From positions 79,087-143,086 of the forward strand of contig JAHWKW010000010.1 of the NCBI GenBank assembly GCA_019347675.1: a stretch of DNA of 64,000 nucleotides, read 5' to 3'. Positions 63,907 through 64,000 of the stretch are shown here, one piece after another. The position numbers and the translations under genes were made by a program. The DNA comes from Actinomycetota bacterium. Its GTDB lineage: Bacteria; Actinomycetota; Nitriliruptoria; Nitriliruptorales; JAHWKO01. Under the pieces are notes generated by a model. The model ran no database searches and had not been told where the DNA came from. It worked only from the letters and a program-made list of their open reading frames with translations. The first letter of the stretch is position 1, and each line of letters starts with the position of its first letter.

Positions 63907-64000
63907 TCAGGCTGCGGCGGCCATGTCGCAGCGGGCCAGAACGCGGTCGAGATCGGTTCGGGTGAACTTCCATTCGAACGGAGTGGCGATCTGCTGGTAG
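63907..64000 (-). CDS. IS630-family transposase, C-terminal end
   Basis: The last 30 codons on the minus strand read ATPFEWKFTRTDLDRVLAR, followed by a stop at 63907-63909. The PFxWKFTRxDL motif is the C-terminal end of IS630-type DDE transposases. The rest lies beyond the window, so it is not known whether the element is intact. Confidence 0.7.
   Translation of the reverse strand, partial: YQQIATPFEWKFTRTDLDRVLARCDMAAAA

Overview
The window is about 70% G+C, rich in GTG starts and dense with genes. Gene content points to a deep-branching actinobacterium: CarD, a DUF3263/LytR_C pair, GpgS, lipoyl-less Kgd, a GlpR-like divisome protein, a 13E12-type DUF222/HNH protein and two exoproteins with cell-wall-binding-repeat-2 modules. 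The cell-wall repeats together with a Spo0H-type sigma factor suggest the Nitriliruptoria/Euzebya neighbourhood; this placement is inference.

Region 1 (1-25.5 kb) is a conserved housekeeping block. A pantothenate/CoA and NAD run (panC-panD-nadC-coaX) flows into lysS, then a secreted subtilase, clpC, rnz and mutY. radA, disA, carD, a PIN/TRAM membrane protein, ispD-ispF, cysS, rlmB and a SigH (Spo0H)-type sigma factor follow. The order from panC to rlmB resembles the mycobacterial panC-rlmB region, while clpC-radA-disA-yacL-ispD-ispF-cysS-rlmB-sigH is also the Bacillus order. A DUF222/HNH gene with an SOS-type operator and a frameshifted peptidoglycan amidase gene interrupt it.

Region 2 (25.5-36.7 kb) has tRNA-Thr, DUF3263/LytR_C, an AI-2E-family permease and gpgS. 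An S-box (SAM-I) riboswitch with a visible terminator/antiterminator then precedes a threonine-synthase-like PLP enzyme and a MoaD-type sulfur carrier ending in Gly-Gly, the most interesting locus here. An M23 hydrolase, an FNT channel, a GATase, a lipoprotein FKBP, nitrobindin and dodecin follow.

Region 3 (36.7-53.2 kb) carries kgd with an orphan nuoF-like gene 2 bp behind it, then GDPD, cupin, PP2C, tRNA-Arg beside an HNH remnant, a K+-channel-like protein, a spermidine-synthase-like fusion, ettA, tldD-pmbA, a GNAT and uppP.

Region 4 (53.2-61.1 kb) holds envelope and division genes: a broken PAP2 gene, a SAF protein, half-size GDT1, FmdB, 5-FTHF cyclo-ligase, a GGDEF protein, galU and a MoeA/Glp-GlpR pair. 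Region 5 (61.1-64 kb) has a translin-family gene with damaged ends, then tRNA-Ala(CGC) with a tyrosine integrase immediately downstream, a small HTH gene and the end of an IS630-type transposase: one edge of an integrated element.

Three intergenic tandem-repeat arrays (20.8, 24.5 and 54.7 kb) are each built from the end of a neighbouring gene. TANNNT boxes recur upstream of many genes and look like the main -10 element.
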